Source of the DNA: Cysteiniphilum sp. JM-1
Lineage (GTDB): Bacteria > Pseudomonadota > Gammaproteobacteria > Francisellales > Francisellaceae
Direction of reading: 5' to 3'
Assembly (NCBI RefSeq): GCF_008711525.1
Contig: NZ_VXKS01000011.1
Location: 1 to 64,000, forward strand
DNA length: 64,000 bases
Below the pieces are notes generated by a model. That model was not told the origin of the DNA. It did no database searches and saw only the letters and a list, made by a program, of their open reading frames with translations. Both the position numbers and the translations under genes were made by a program. Of the stretch, positions 37,290-45,823 are shown one piece after another; within the stretch, counting starts at the first letter, position 1; every line of letters starts with the position of its first letter.

Positions 37290-37574
37290 ATGATGAATAA
37301 AAAAAGTCTACTGAGCTTAAGCGCGCTGGCAGCAGCTGGCTTGTTGTTGGCAGGATGTGCGACAAAAACAGTATATCTCACGCCGGATCAATATTGTCAA
37401 ACTGAAACCTTACAATCCTATACAGTGAAAAAAGGTGATAGTTTAAGCAAGATTGCTAAAGCGAATAATACGACTGAAAGCTGCATCAAATCATTGAATC
37501 ATTTGAAAGGAAACGTGATTAGCCCAGAGCAAAAACTCTATCTTCCTGTCGTACCTAAGAGTAGCTGGATTTAA
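37290..37574 (+). CDS. Small LysM-domain lipoprotein
   Basis: The protein is 94 aa. The signal peptide ends with the lipobox LLAGC, so it is lipid-anchored at the envelope. One LysM domain (about 45-88; SYTVKKGDSLSKIAKANNTT, then LYLPV) should bind peptidoglycan. There is no enzymatic domain. AGGAG lies 6 nt before this ATG; TTG 37284 and ATG 37293 are alternatives. It ends 6 bp from the convergent ilvC stop. Confidence 0.85.
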   Translation: MMNKKSLLSLSALAAAGLLLAGCATKTVYLTPDQYCQTETLQSYTVKKGDSLSKIAKANNTTESCIKSLNHLKGNVISPEQKLYLPVVPKSSWI

Positions 37575-37580
37575 TTGGTA

Positions 37581-39053
<1,473 letters not shown>

Positions 39054-39155
39054 TTACCTCATTGTTTTTAGTGTTTCTAATAATTAAAAATAAAAATTCG
39101 CCGATAAACTTATTGTGCTATAAAGTTTGTGTTGAAATAAAGTGAATTATCATCA

Positions 39156-39184
39156 ATTATATATTGCGTATTTTGCAATAATCA
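39156..39184 (-). promoter_or_regulatory. Candidate ilvC promoter
   Basis: On the minus strand a perfect TATAAT (39156-39161) lies 17 nt from TGATTA (39179-39184). The spacer contains the inverted repeat attgc/gcaat (39163-39179), which could be an operator. It implies an untranslated leader of roughly 100 nt. Confidence 0.45.
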
Positions 39185-39255
39185 CGACGATTAAGGTTTA
39201 TTGTGACTGAAAATGTATTGTTTTTAGATAAATATTATAAAAATTAAAAAAATAC

Positions 39256-39284
39256 TTGACCTTTGTTCTGCTTAAGTAAATAAT
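39256..39284 (+). promoter_or_regulatory. Promoter for the ABC transporter leader
   Basis: TTGACC (39256-39261), 17-nt spacing, AATAAT (39279-39284). This is one of the better promoter matches in the window. It faces the permease gene some 590 bp away and is divergent from the ilvC promoter. Confidence 0.55.
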
Positions 39285-39361
39285 GCGCGACAGAACCAAA
39301 TAGTGTTCCCCGATATGTGGGCACATGTGACCCTCCCCAACATGATATTAAGGAGCTAAAC

Positions 39362-39400
39362 ATGATAACTTTTCACTCACTTCAACCACCCAGTTGTTGA
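39362..39400 (+). CDS. Upstream ORF / leader peptide of 12 codons
   Basis: AAGGAG lies exactly 6 nt before ATG; the peptide is MITFHSLQPPSC. The ribosome-binding site is as good as those of the best-expressed genes here, so translation is likely. The end contains consecutive Pro codons and a Cys codon, both compatible with regulated stalling or attenuation. The transcript start would be near 39292. About 470 nt of leader follow before the permease. No named leader-peptide family is recognised. Confidence 0.45.
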   Translation: MITFHSLQPPSC

Positions 39401-39869
39401 TCTTTTGCAGTTGGAGATAAATAGATTATTTCTATAGCTGTTTCATTAATACTTTTATATTTGATTGACTGCGTTTATAGTTTCTGACATCCGTCGCAAA
39501 ATGAGTTATGCCATCTGTTATCTCGCCTCTTGCGGGAGAGATCGTATAGCCTAAGCCGTACTGGTGGTGGGTAGTTGTAACCCAGTTTGTTTTTCGTTAG
39601 TTTTGATAAATGCCAAATAGAAAGTATTCATCAAATAGTTGTAACTCCAATGCTGTAATACCAAGATAGCTCAGTCACTCGGATAATATATTATACATAG
39701 ATGTGTAATGTATTTATTCTGTGGTATGTTGCGTTATTATTGAAATATTTAGCAATAAAAACAGCTGTGTTTATGCCTTATTGGTATTCTCAATCTGTTG
39801 TCTAGTGCTTGGTTTATAAGATTAAAAAATAAAAGAAATATATTAAGTTAATGAATTAAGGTGTAAGTT
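39401..39869 (+). other. Long non-coding leader between the upstream ORF and the permease gene
   Basis: No ORF is credible. Hairpins include atctc...gagat (around 39529-39543, with inner cc/gg) and gggt...accc (around 39570-39583) followed by a T-rich stretch (agtttgttttt), which may be an attenuator. The rest is AT-rich without recognised motifs. The aptamer class, if any, is not one I recognise. Confidence 0.4.
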
Positions 39870-41591
39870 ATGAATACAATAAAATTAAAAAATAACTACA
39901 GAAAAAGAAACTATTCGCTGCAGGATGTTGTTTTTGTCATGCTGGTTATTGCAGCCCTTGGGCTGATGTATTACGCGTGGATTGGCATGCATCAAAGCTT
40001 TATTAATGAATCATCTGTGGCGGCAATATCACTAGATCCAAGTCATTTACCTTATTATACATTGCGTACGGTAATGCGCTTACTTATTGGGATGGTGTGG
40101 TCGTTTGCTTTTGCCTTAATTGCAGGTTATGCATGTGCTAAGAACAAGCATGTTGCACGCATTTTGTTGCCAATTATTAACTTTATGGAATCAGTACCTT
40201 TACTGGGTTTTTTGACTTTTACCACGGCCTTTTTCTTATTTCTATTTCCTCATTCAGTGATGGGGCTTGAAGCGGCAGCGATTTTTGGCGTGTTTACATC
40301 ACAAGCATGGAATATGGCATTAATTGTTTATCAGACGATTCGCATTGTGCCAGAGGAAGTGATTGATGCGTCGCGTGTGTATAAACTAAATGCGTGGCAG
40401 CGTTTTTGGAAGATTGAAATGCCTTATTCAGTACCTGGGCTTTTGTGGAATGTGATGGTCTCGCAATCTGCCGCATGGTTTGCACTTGTTGCAACTGAGG
40501 CGATTCCTGTGGGTGATAAAGATGTTATGTTGCCGGGCGTTGGTGCGTATATAAGTACCGCACTTGATCACGCCAACGCGTTAGCAATCGTATACGCCCT
40601 TATTGCGATTATTTTGACGATTGTTGCTTTTGATCAGTTGGTATTTCGTCCATTGGTCAAGTGGTCAAAGAAATTTAAGTATGAACAGATAAATGTCAGT
40701 GGTGCGCATAGCTCGTGGATGCATGATTTATGCACTAAATCAACGTGTTTTAACGCGATTGCTAAAGGCATTAAAACGGTGAGTTTTTACTTCATTAATT
40801 CACCAACAATTATTGCTAGAAAACTATCGCTGCCGCAGTTATCACTCACGCCAGCAGTTCGACACTTATCAACAGCAATTTGGTATCTGTGTATTATTAC
40901 CTTAGCTATTTGGGCAGGTGTTTCATTATGGAAGTTTTTCCCTAATGGCGATATGACCTATCTGTTACCACTGATGTGGGAGACGACATATCGTGTCGCA
41001 ATTGCTATGGGGTTAAGTATCGTGATTTGTACACCTCTTGGTATCTGGATTGGTATCTCACCGAAGCGTACCAAAATGTTGCAGCCAATTATTCAGGTAA
41101 TGGCAGCTATTCCGCAACCGATCTTCTTCCCAATCGTGGCAATTTTACTGATGTTCGGTGGCGGTAGTTTAAGTATTTGGGCAATTCCACTCATCATGAC
41201 AGGCACTTCTTGGTATGTGTTGTTTAATGTGATTGCTGGTGCCTCAGCTTTGCCATCAGATTTAATTGAGATGTCACGCAGTTTCCACTTAAAAGGTACT
41301 AAATGGTGGTTTAAGTTTGCAATTCCTGCGGTCTTTCCCTACATCGTTTGTGGGATTATCAGTGCCGCGGGTGGCGCGTGGAACTCAGCAATTGCTGCTG
41401 AGCTGATTACTTGGGGTGGTAAAACGATTTCAATCAGCGGCATTGGCGAGCTTGTGTCACAAACAACCAGTAATAACCAAATAGCTGAAGCAGCATTAGC
41501 CGTCAGTGCGATGTGTGTGCTTGTCGCACTGTGTGTAATCTTTATCTGGAAGCCATTGTATAAGCTTGCGGAAACAAAATATAAAATCTAG
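39870..41591 (+). CDS. ABC transporter duplicated permease, nitrate/sulfonate/anion type
   Basis: The protein is 573 aa with about 12 membrane segments in two homologous halves, each with a BPD_transp_1 EAA loop: YKLNAWQRFWKIEMPYSVPG (about residues 170-190) and FHLKGTKWWFKFAIPAVFPY (about 475-495). This is the duplicated permease component of anion-type (NitT/TauT-like) systems, so one polypeptide can form the whole channel. AAGGTG precedes the ATG. Its ATPase gene lies beyond the MITE copy at 41591. No substrate-binding protein gene is present, so the substrate is unknown. Confidence 0.87.
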   Translation: MNTIKLKNNYRKRNYSLQDVVFVMLVIAALGLMYYAWIGMHQSFINESSVAAISLDPSHLPYYTLRTVMRLLIGMVWSFAFALIAGYACAKNKHVARILLPIINFMESVPLLGFLTFTTAFFLFLFPHSVMGLEAAAIFGVFTSQAWNMALIVYQTIRIVPEEVIDASRVYKLNAWQRFWKIEMPYSVPGLLWNVMVSQSAAWFALVATEAIPVGDKDVMLPGVGAYISTALDHANALAIVYALIAIILTIVAFDQLVFRPLVKWSKKFKYEQINVSGAHSSWMHDLCTKSTCFNAIAKGIKTVSFYFINSPTIIARKLSLPQLSLTPAVRHLSTAIWYLCIITLAIWAGVSLWKFFPNGDMTYLLPLMWETTYRVAIAMGLSIVICTPLGIWIGISPKRTKMLQPIIQVMAAIPQPIFFPIVAILLMFGGGSLSIWAIPLIMTGTSWYVLFNVIAGASALPSDLIEMSRSFHLKGTKWWFKFAIPAVFPYIVCGIISAAGGAWNSAIAAELITWGGKTISISGIGELVSQTTSNNQIAEAALAVSAMCVLVALCVIFIWKPLYKLAETKYKI

Positions 41592-41739
41592 GCTAAGACT
41601 AAATGCCCACCCACAAGTGCTCACCGTACCCTGAGCGTAAGTCGAAGGGTAGCTTGGGAAAATCATACTTCATAAAGGCTTCGACTTACGCTCAGCCAAC
41701 GCTTACACAATCAAAGTGGGCAGGAATATGGTCATAGCC
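41591..41739 (+). mobile_element. MITE-like dispersed repeat, copy 2
   Basis: The 149-bp element begins immediately at the permease stop (TAG at 41589-41591 overlaps its first base). Terminal inverted repeats are imperfect: ggctaagac and gtcatagcc, with inner tgcccac/gtgggca. A perfect 17-bp inverted repeat lies inside: ctgagcgtaagtcgaag (41631-41647) and cttcgacttacgctcag (41679-41695). It separates the permease from its ATPase and could form a strong hairpin in the transcript. Confidence 0.78.
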
Positions 41740-41865
41740 ATAATTTAAAACTTAAAAAAATATAACATAGGTTGACCATCGTTTCTTTGCCAACCTTATC
41801 ATCAAAACGCAAATGACAGAACGGGTGATGATCTTGGCGAAGAAGCGTGAAAAGAGGATTTGAAA

Positions 41866-42681
41866 ATGAAAAACAATGTACTTATCGAATGCCAAAATAT
41901 CGAACTTTATTTTGAAAAAGACAAAAAGCACTCACTTAAAGTGTTGGATCGTATTAACTTCACATTACATGAAAATGAAATCGTTACCATCTTAGGTAAA
42001 TCAGGTGCCGGTAAATCAAGCTTCTTACGCATTGCTGCAGGACTCTTGCATCCAAGCTATGGTTCTGTGCTCTACAAAGACAAGCCAGTGACTAAGCCAC
42101 TTGATAATATGAGCATGGTGTTTCAAAACTTTGCATTGCTGCCATGGTTGAATGTGGTTGACAATATTCTATTTGGCAGTGATGCATTGGGTGTTTCACG
42201 TAAAATAAGTGAGCCTAAAGCGCATGAACTTATTCAAAAAATATCACTACAAGGTTTTGAAAAAGCGTATGTTAATGAGCTATCTGGCGGCATGAAACAA
42301 CGTGTTGGCTTCGCGCGAGCGCTTATGGTTGAGCCGGAGATTTTATTCTTAGATGAGCCGTTTTCATCGCTTGATATTACTACGGCAAATACTTTGCGTA
42401 GTGATATATTAAACCTATGGCTTAATAAGCAAATTCCAACGAAATCAATGGTGCTAGTCACTCATAGTGTCGAAGAAGCGGTGATGATGGCAGATCGCGT
42501 TATTATCTTTGATAACCATCCGGGTAAAATTGCCTATGAGCATACATTAAATATCCCGCGCCTAAGAGATAAACGCTCACCGGAGGTGTTAAAGCATATC
42601 GATCTTTTAGAGCAAAAGTTGCATAGTGTCAATGCGAATAGTATACAAAAAGAGGATAAAATAATTACTATACAGGCTTAA
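41866..42681 (+). CDS. ABC transporter ATP-binding protein, nitrate/sulfonate/anion type
   Basis: The protein is 271 aa. Walker A is GKSGAGKSS, the Q-loop MVFQNFALLPW, the signature LSGGMKQR, Walker B ILFLDEPF, and the switch His VTHSVEEA. MLPWLNV-type residues after the Q-loop and VIIFDNHPGKIAYEH are typical of the SsuB/NrtD/TauB group. I chose the ATG at 41866 with AGAGG upstream; a TTG six bases earlier is possible. It pairs with the duplicated permease at 39870. Confidence 0.92.
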   Translation: MKNNVLIECQNIELYFEKDKKHSLKVLDRINFTLHENEIVTILGKSGAGKSSFLRIAAGLLHPSYGSVLYKDKPVTKPLDNMSMVFQNFALLPWLNVVDNILFGSDALGVSRKISEPKAHELIQKISLQGFEKAYVNELSGGMKQRVGFARALMVEPEILFLDEPFSSLDITTANTLRSDILNLWLNKQIPTKSMVLVTHSVEEAVMMADRVIIFDNHPGKIAYEHTLNIPRLRDKRSPEVLKHIDLLEQKLHSVNANSIQKEDKIITIQA

Positions 42682-42748
42682 TCAGCGCTTTGCTAGATTC
42701 GACTGATGGTTTTTATAATTAAACTGTTAAACAACGTAAGGAAATAAA

Positions 42749-42943
42749 ATGAAAAAATTAAATTTAATCGGTTCTTTGTTACCTGTATTGACTATATTAG
42801 CATTGGGTTCTGTTTCTCAGAGCGCATACGCTAAGAATATGGAAACTATAACTGGATCCACATTACTAAAAAGTTGCCCAATGTCATGTTTTGGCATGCA
42901 TGGTAGTGTAGCTAGGGCTGCAGGTCTCTGCAAAAATTGTTAG
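42749..42943 (+). CDS. Small exported Cys-rich peptide
   Basis: The protein is 64 aa. It has a Lys-Lys-led hydrophobic signal peptide with cleavage likely after SAYA (residue 28). The mature part is about 36 residues with four Cys in the pattern C43-x3-C47-x13-C61-x2-C64, plus Met and His between (CPMSCFGMHG). That could form two disulphides or bind a metal. AAGGAA lies before the ATG. It follows the ABC ATPase by 67 bp on the same strand and may be in the same transcript. I recognise no family. Confidence 0.6.
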   Translation: MKKLNLIGSLLPVLTILALGSVSQSAYAKNMETITGSTLLKSCPMSCFGMHGSVARAAGLCKNC

Positions 42944-42973
42944 TTTTCAGGGTGTGATTTTCAGGGTGTCTGG

Positions 42974-44059
42974 CTACACCTGCAAACAAATAACACCATT
43001 TCGCCCTGCGGCTTTCACTTGATAAAGCGCCTCATCGGCTTTATTTAAGGTGGTTTCAAAATTATTGGATTCTAATGTGTGATACAAATTGCTAGCAACA
43101 CCAATGCTGATCGTGACTTGAATTAAGCCGATCTTGGGTATGTCTTGACATACTTTCGCATTAAGTCTTTGACCGATTTCTTGCGCTTGAGGCATCGTGG
43201 TATTTGGCAAAAGAATCACATATTCATCGCCACCAAAACGTGACACGATGTCATCTTTTCGTGTGTGCTGTTTTAAAATACTTGCTACATTCTGGATGAT
43301 TTTATCTCCCATAGCATGTCCGTGCTCGTCATTGATTTTTTTGAACTTATCAATATCGATAAACATCACACTATAAGGTGTACCATCACGAGTAAGCTGC
43401 TTGAAATCTTTGACGCTATCATAAAAAGCACCACGATTCATTAAACCGGTCAATTGATCGGTTGTTGCCATCAGTTCTAATTGTTTTTCACTGTAAGCAA
43501 TATCAGATAAAATAACCGATATCGTTGTCGCAATAACAATTGTGATGGTCATAAGAATAAAGATATTTGTTATCTTTTGATCAGTTAATGGTAATTCAAT
43601 CAAATAGTTATAGTTAGGATACGTTACACAAAAGATCATCAAAGCAACTGAAGTAAGTGACAGAAACCACTTGGTTTTGTGTTGATTAACCTCAAAGATC
43701 ATGTTGCTAAAAGGAGGCACAGCCATAAAGAAAAGGTAGTTTAACAGCTCCGGTTGATACAAAAAGTAAGTAAAAATAAAGGTGTTGATAATAAAGAGTG
43801 CGCCAAGGGTAAATTTTGCTAAATAGTAATGACGGTATTTCAATAAGATAAGCGGTATGAAATAAGAAAGTACCGCACAGTAGCTATATACGCCACCATA
43901 GATTTCTTTTTCAGTTGCAAAATGCAAAATACCAAATATGGAATTGCCAATAATAACGAGCATTAAGCTAATAAGTGTTACATGAATACGGTGCCAGTAG
44001 GATGATCTGGAGTTTTTGATGTTGAACTTATTGTTTAACCATATTTTTGCTTGTCTCAT
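42974..44059 (-). CDS. Membrane-bound diguanylate cyclase (GGDEF domain)
   Basis: The protein is 361 aa. About six membrane segments (residues about 25-195) form an unnamed sensory region. The GGDEF domain (about 205-360) includes MATTDQLTGLMNRGAF, IDIDKFKKINDEHGHAMGDKI and the active-site loop RFGGDEYVIL, where Tyr replaces the usual Phe. An RxxD inhibitory site (RKDD) is five residues ahead of the loop, so product inhibition by c-di-GMP is likely. No EAL or PilZ protein lies in the window. The first ATG is used; the ORF extends two non-ATG codons upstream. Confidence 0.92.
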   Translation of the reverse strand: MRQAKIWLNNKFNIKNSRSSYWHRIHVTLISLMLVIIGNSIFGILHFATEKEIYGGVYSYCAVLSYFIPLILLKYRHYYLAKFTLGALFIINTFIFTYFLYQPELLNYLFFMAVPPFSNMIFEVNQHKTKWFLSLTSVALMIFCVTYPNYNYLIELPLTDQKITNIFILMTITIVIATTISVILSDIAYSEKQLELMATTDQLTGLMNRGAFYDSVKDFKQLTRDGTPYSVMFIDIDKFKKINDEHGHAMGDKIIQNVASILKQHTRKDDIVSRFGGDEYVILLPNTTMPQAQEIGQRLNAKVCQDIPKIGLIQVTISIGVASNLYHTLESNNFETTLNKADEALYQVKAAGRNGVICLQV

Positions 44060-44292
44060 CACCAATATCCATTTGATAATTTTTATAATATTGTTGTGGC
44101 TTAAGGTAGTACTAACTATAGTCTAAATTTGATAAAAGACTATAAAATCAGCACATTAATAACTAGTATTTGAATATACTAACGTTTGGTGTGTGTAACA
44201 TGAGCATTAATTTTATAGCAAATTAACGTTATCCTAGCGACGCTTTATTTTTTGATGACAAATTTTAAAAAAGAATAAAAACGGGAGAAGCT

Positions 44293-44397
44293 ATGAAACT
44301 ACTTAAGAATTTATTGTTGCCAGCGATTGTTATTGGGCCATTTGTCTTTGGTGCGGCGGTTATTTTTTTGATTTATCATGTTTATGACAAAATTTAA
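44293..44397 (+). CDS. Small single-pass membrane protein (34 aa)
   Basis: GGGAGAAG lies just before the ATG. The peptide is almost one hydrophobic helix (LLPAIVIGPFVFGAAVIFLI) flanked by Lys and a short polar tail. It lies alone between the divergent diguanylate cyclase and the Mpo1-like gene. No family is recognised. The good ribosome-binding site and clean helix argue that it is real. Confidence 0.45.
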   Translation: MKLLKNLLLPAIVIGPFVFGAAVIFLIYHVYDKI

Positions 44398-44673
44398 GAC
44401 TTATTGAGTTACATCCAAGTGAGGCAATATGGTTTGTGATATCCCACCCGTCAATCATTTTGCGACATTCGGTGCCGAAGAAGTTTTTGATGCTGTTAGG
44501 TGATTGGATTGCAGGTAATAGCTAGGACTATTGTCAAAATTCAATCACCTAAAAGGGCATAAAATTCAATGGCAGAAATACTGTAAAATGGTTTATGGGT
44601 GGTATATAGCTATTTAGAAGCTGTAACTTACGTTAAACTGTAGATACTTATGATTATCTATAGGAACTTGATA

Positions 44674-45096
44674 ATGAAAACACTTGATCAATGGCTCGAT
44701 GAATACGCCCAAAGCCATCAAAATAAAACCAATAAGACGATTCACTATATTTTTGTGCCACTTATTATGTTTAGCTTAATGGGCATTTTATTGAGTATTT
44801 CTCCTTGGCTTATGTGGCTTTTAGTCGTTGTTAGCCTGATTTTCTTTGCGCGATTATCATTAAAGCTTAGTCTGTACATGCTGGTGATTACCGTGATTAT
44901 GGTTGTGATTCTTTATCAAATACCGCAACTTTTCTGGGTGAGTTTGGTTATCTTCATCATTAGTTGGATTTTCCAATTTATTGGACACAAACTTGAGGGC
45001 AAAAAACCTTCTTTTTTCAAAGACCTGCAGTTCTTGCTTATCGGACCTTTATGGGTTTTGAATCATGTTCTAAGCAGATGTAATCAAAATAAATGA
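44674..45096 (+). CDS. Mpo1-like (DUF962) membrane protein
   Basis: The protein is 140 aa. The start KTLDQWLDEYAQSHQNKTNK and the His-containing motifs (TIHYIFVPL; FIGHKLEGKKPSFF) are the conserved metal-ligand blocks of DUF962. Four membrane segments lie between them. The yeast homologue Mpo1 is an iron-dependent dioxygenase that alpha-oxidises 2-hydroxy fatty acids. The bacterial role is unproven. The ATG at 44674 is preferred because AGGA lies 8 nt upstream; 44650 is a longer alternative. Confidence 0.85.
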   Translation: MKTLDQWLDEYAQSHQNKTNKTIHYIFVPLIMFSLMGILLSISPWLMWLLVVVSLIFFARLSLKLSLYMLVITVIMVVILYQIPQLFWVSLVIFIISWIFQFIGHKLEGKKPSFFKDLQFLLIGPLWVLNHVLSRCNQNK

Positions 45097-45143
45097 CCAA
45101 TAGAGGCTGCATTACAACTACTCCCCGTATTGAATCCAAGTAA

Positions 45144-45299
45144 ACGCTCATATTGACACTTTGGGGTAGAATACATGGCGGTCAGCAATATGACATCATG
45201 GGCTATACCGAAGAGCAGGTGATTGCCGATATCTTAACGCAGTACGAAAAGCATCTTTATTATATTCATGTATCAAATGCGGATAAGGCACTTGTTTGA
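45144..45299 (+). pseudogene. Decayed C-terminal gene fragment, family not recognised
   Basis: One frame is open from 45144 to a TGA at 45297-45299 and reads like real protein: HGGQQYDIMGYTEEQVIADI continuing into LTQYEKHLYYIHVSNADK. It has no plausible start codon or ribosome-binding site, and a stop lies directly upstream. It looks like the last 50 residues of a larger gene whose front has been lost. The source family is not identifiable from memory. Confidence 0.35.
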
Positions 45300-45304
45300 T
45301 TGAT

Positions 45305-45517
45305 TTAGTCGCACTTTGAGTTCAAACGCTTTTTGAAGCGTTGCTGTAGTTTGTTTAGAATGTTGCTTGCTGTTTTTTCAAACAAAAAAGGAAATATTGC
45401 ATGTATCGTGCAAAAGATACCGGCTGCAACCATCAACGCGCTGCAATAGAGTGCTTCTTTGGCGTGTTGAAAATATCCTTCATTGATATCGTTTAAATGT
45501 TTTGTTAAATAATTCAT
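45305..45517 (-). CDS. DUF6356 family small membrane protein
   Basis: The protein is 70 aa. HLNDINEGYFQHAKEALYCS, then a hydrophobic helix (ALMVAAGIFCTIHAIFPFLF), then TASNILNKLQ; the H-A-I/L-F-P-F-L-F block is characteristic of this capsule-associated-looking but uncharacterised family. A strong AAGGAGG precedes the ATG. It is monocistronic on the minus strand. Confidence 0.75.
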   Translation of the reverse strand: MNYLTKHLNDINEGYFQHAKEALYCSALMVAAGIFCTIHAIFPFLFEKTASNILNKLQQRFKKRLNSKCD

Positions 45518-45823
45518 CTTATCCTCCTTTTAGTCTCCAATTACGTATGCTAAAGGAGCGATATTGTGCTTGTCAAAATGTTACGGCGGCAATTCGCGAA
45601 AGCAGTTTTTTGAAAATTAGGGTGTGACCCCTGCCATTTGGCTTCTTGTGTGGCAGTCATTAGATGGAATAAGATCTGAAAAAGGAGGTAAAACAAACAA
45701 AAGGAAGCCTCATTATGATGAAAGACTGCCCTAATTGACGCTTGCTATTGATTTGAAGCTGGTATGGATAAATTGGAAAGAGAGGGAGATACAATGATTG
45801 TATCAACGACTAAGGAGTCAAAA
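45518..45823. other. 306-bp gap before the secreted beta-helix gene
   Basis: The gap contains aaaggaggtaaaac (around 45680-45693), a strong ribosome-binding-like sequence without a matching ORF, and a tiny ORF, MMKDCPN (45715-45738), preceded by AAGGAA. ctgccatttggc...tgtggcag (around 45626-45656) can form a hairpin. No clear promoter hexamers were found. Confidence 0.35.

Noticed and set aside
39529-39560. Possible glycine riboswitch (cgggagagatcg)
   Set aside because: Only the short GGAGAG-like piece matches; the conserved CCGAAGG-type block and second stem are missing.
42944-42990. Terminator formed by the repeat ttttcagggtgt (42944 and 42958) and the stem gtgt/acac
   Set aside because: The stem is short and no T-run follows on either strand; it is probably just a small direct repeat.
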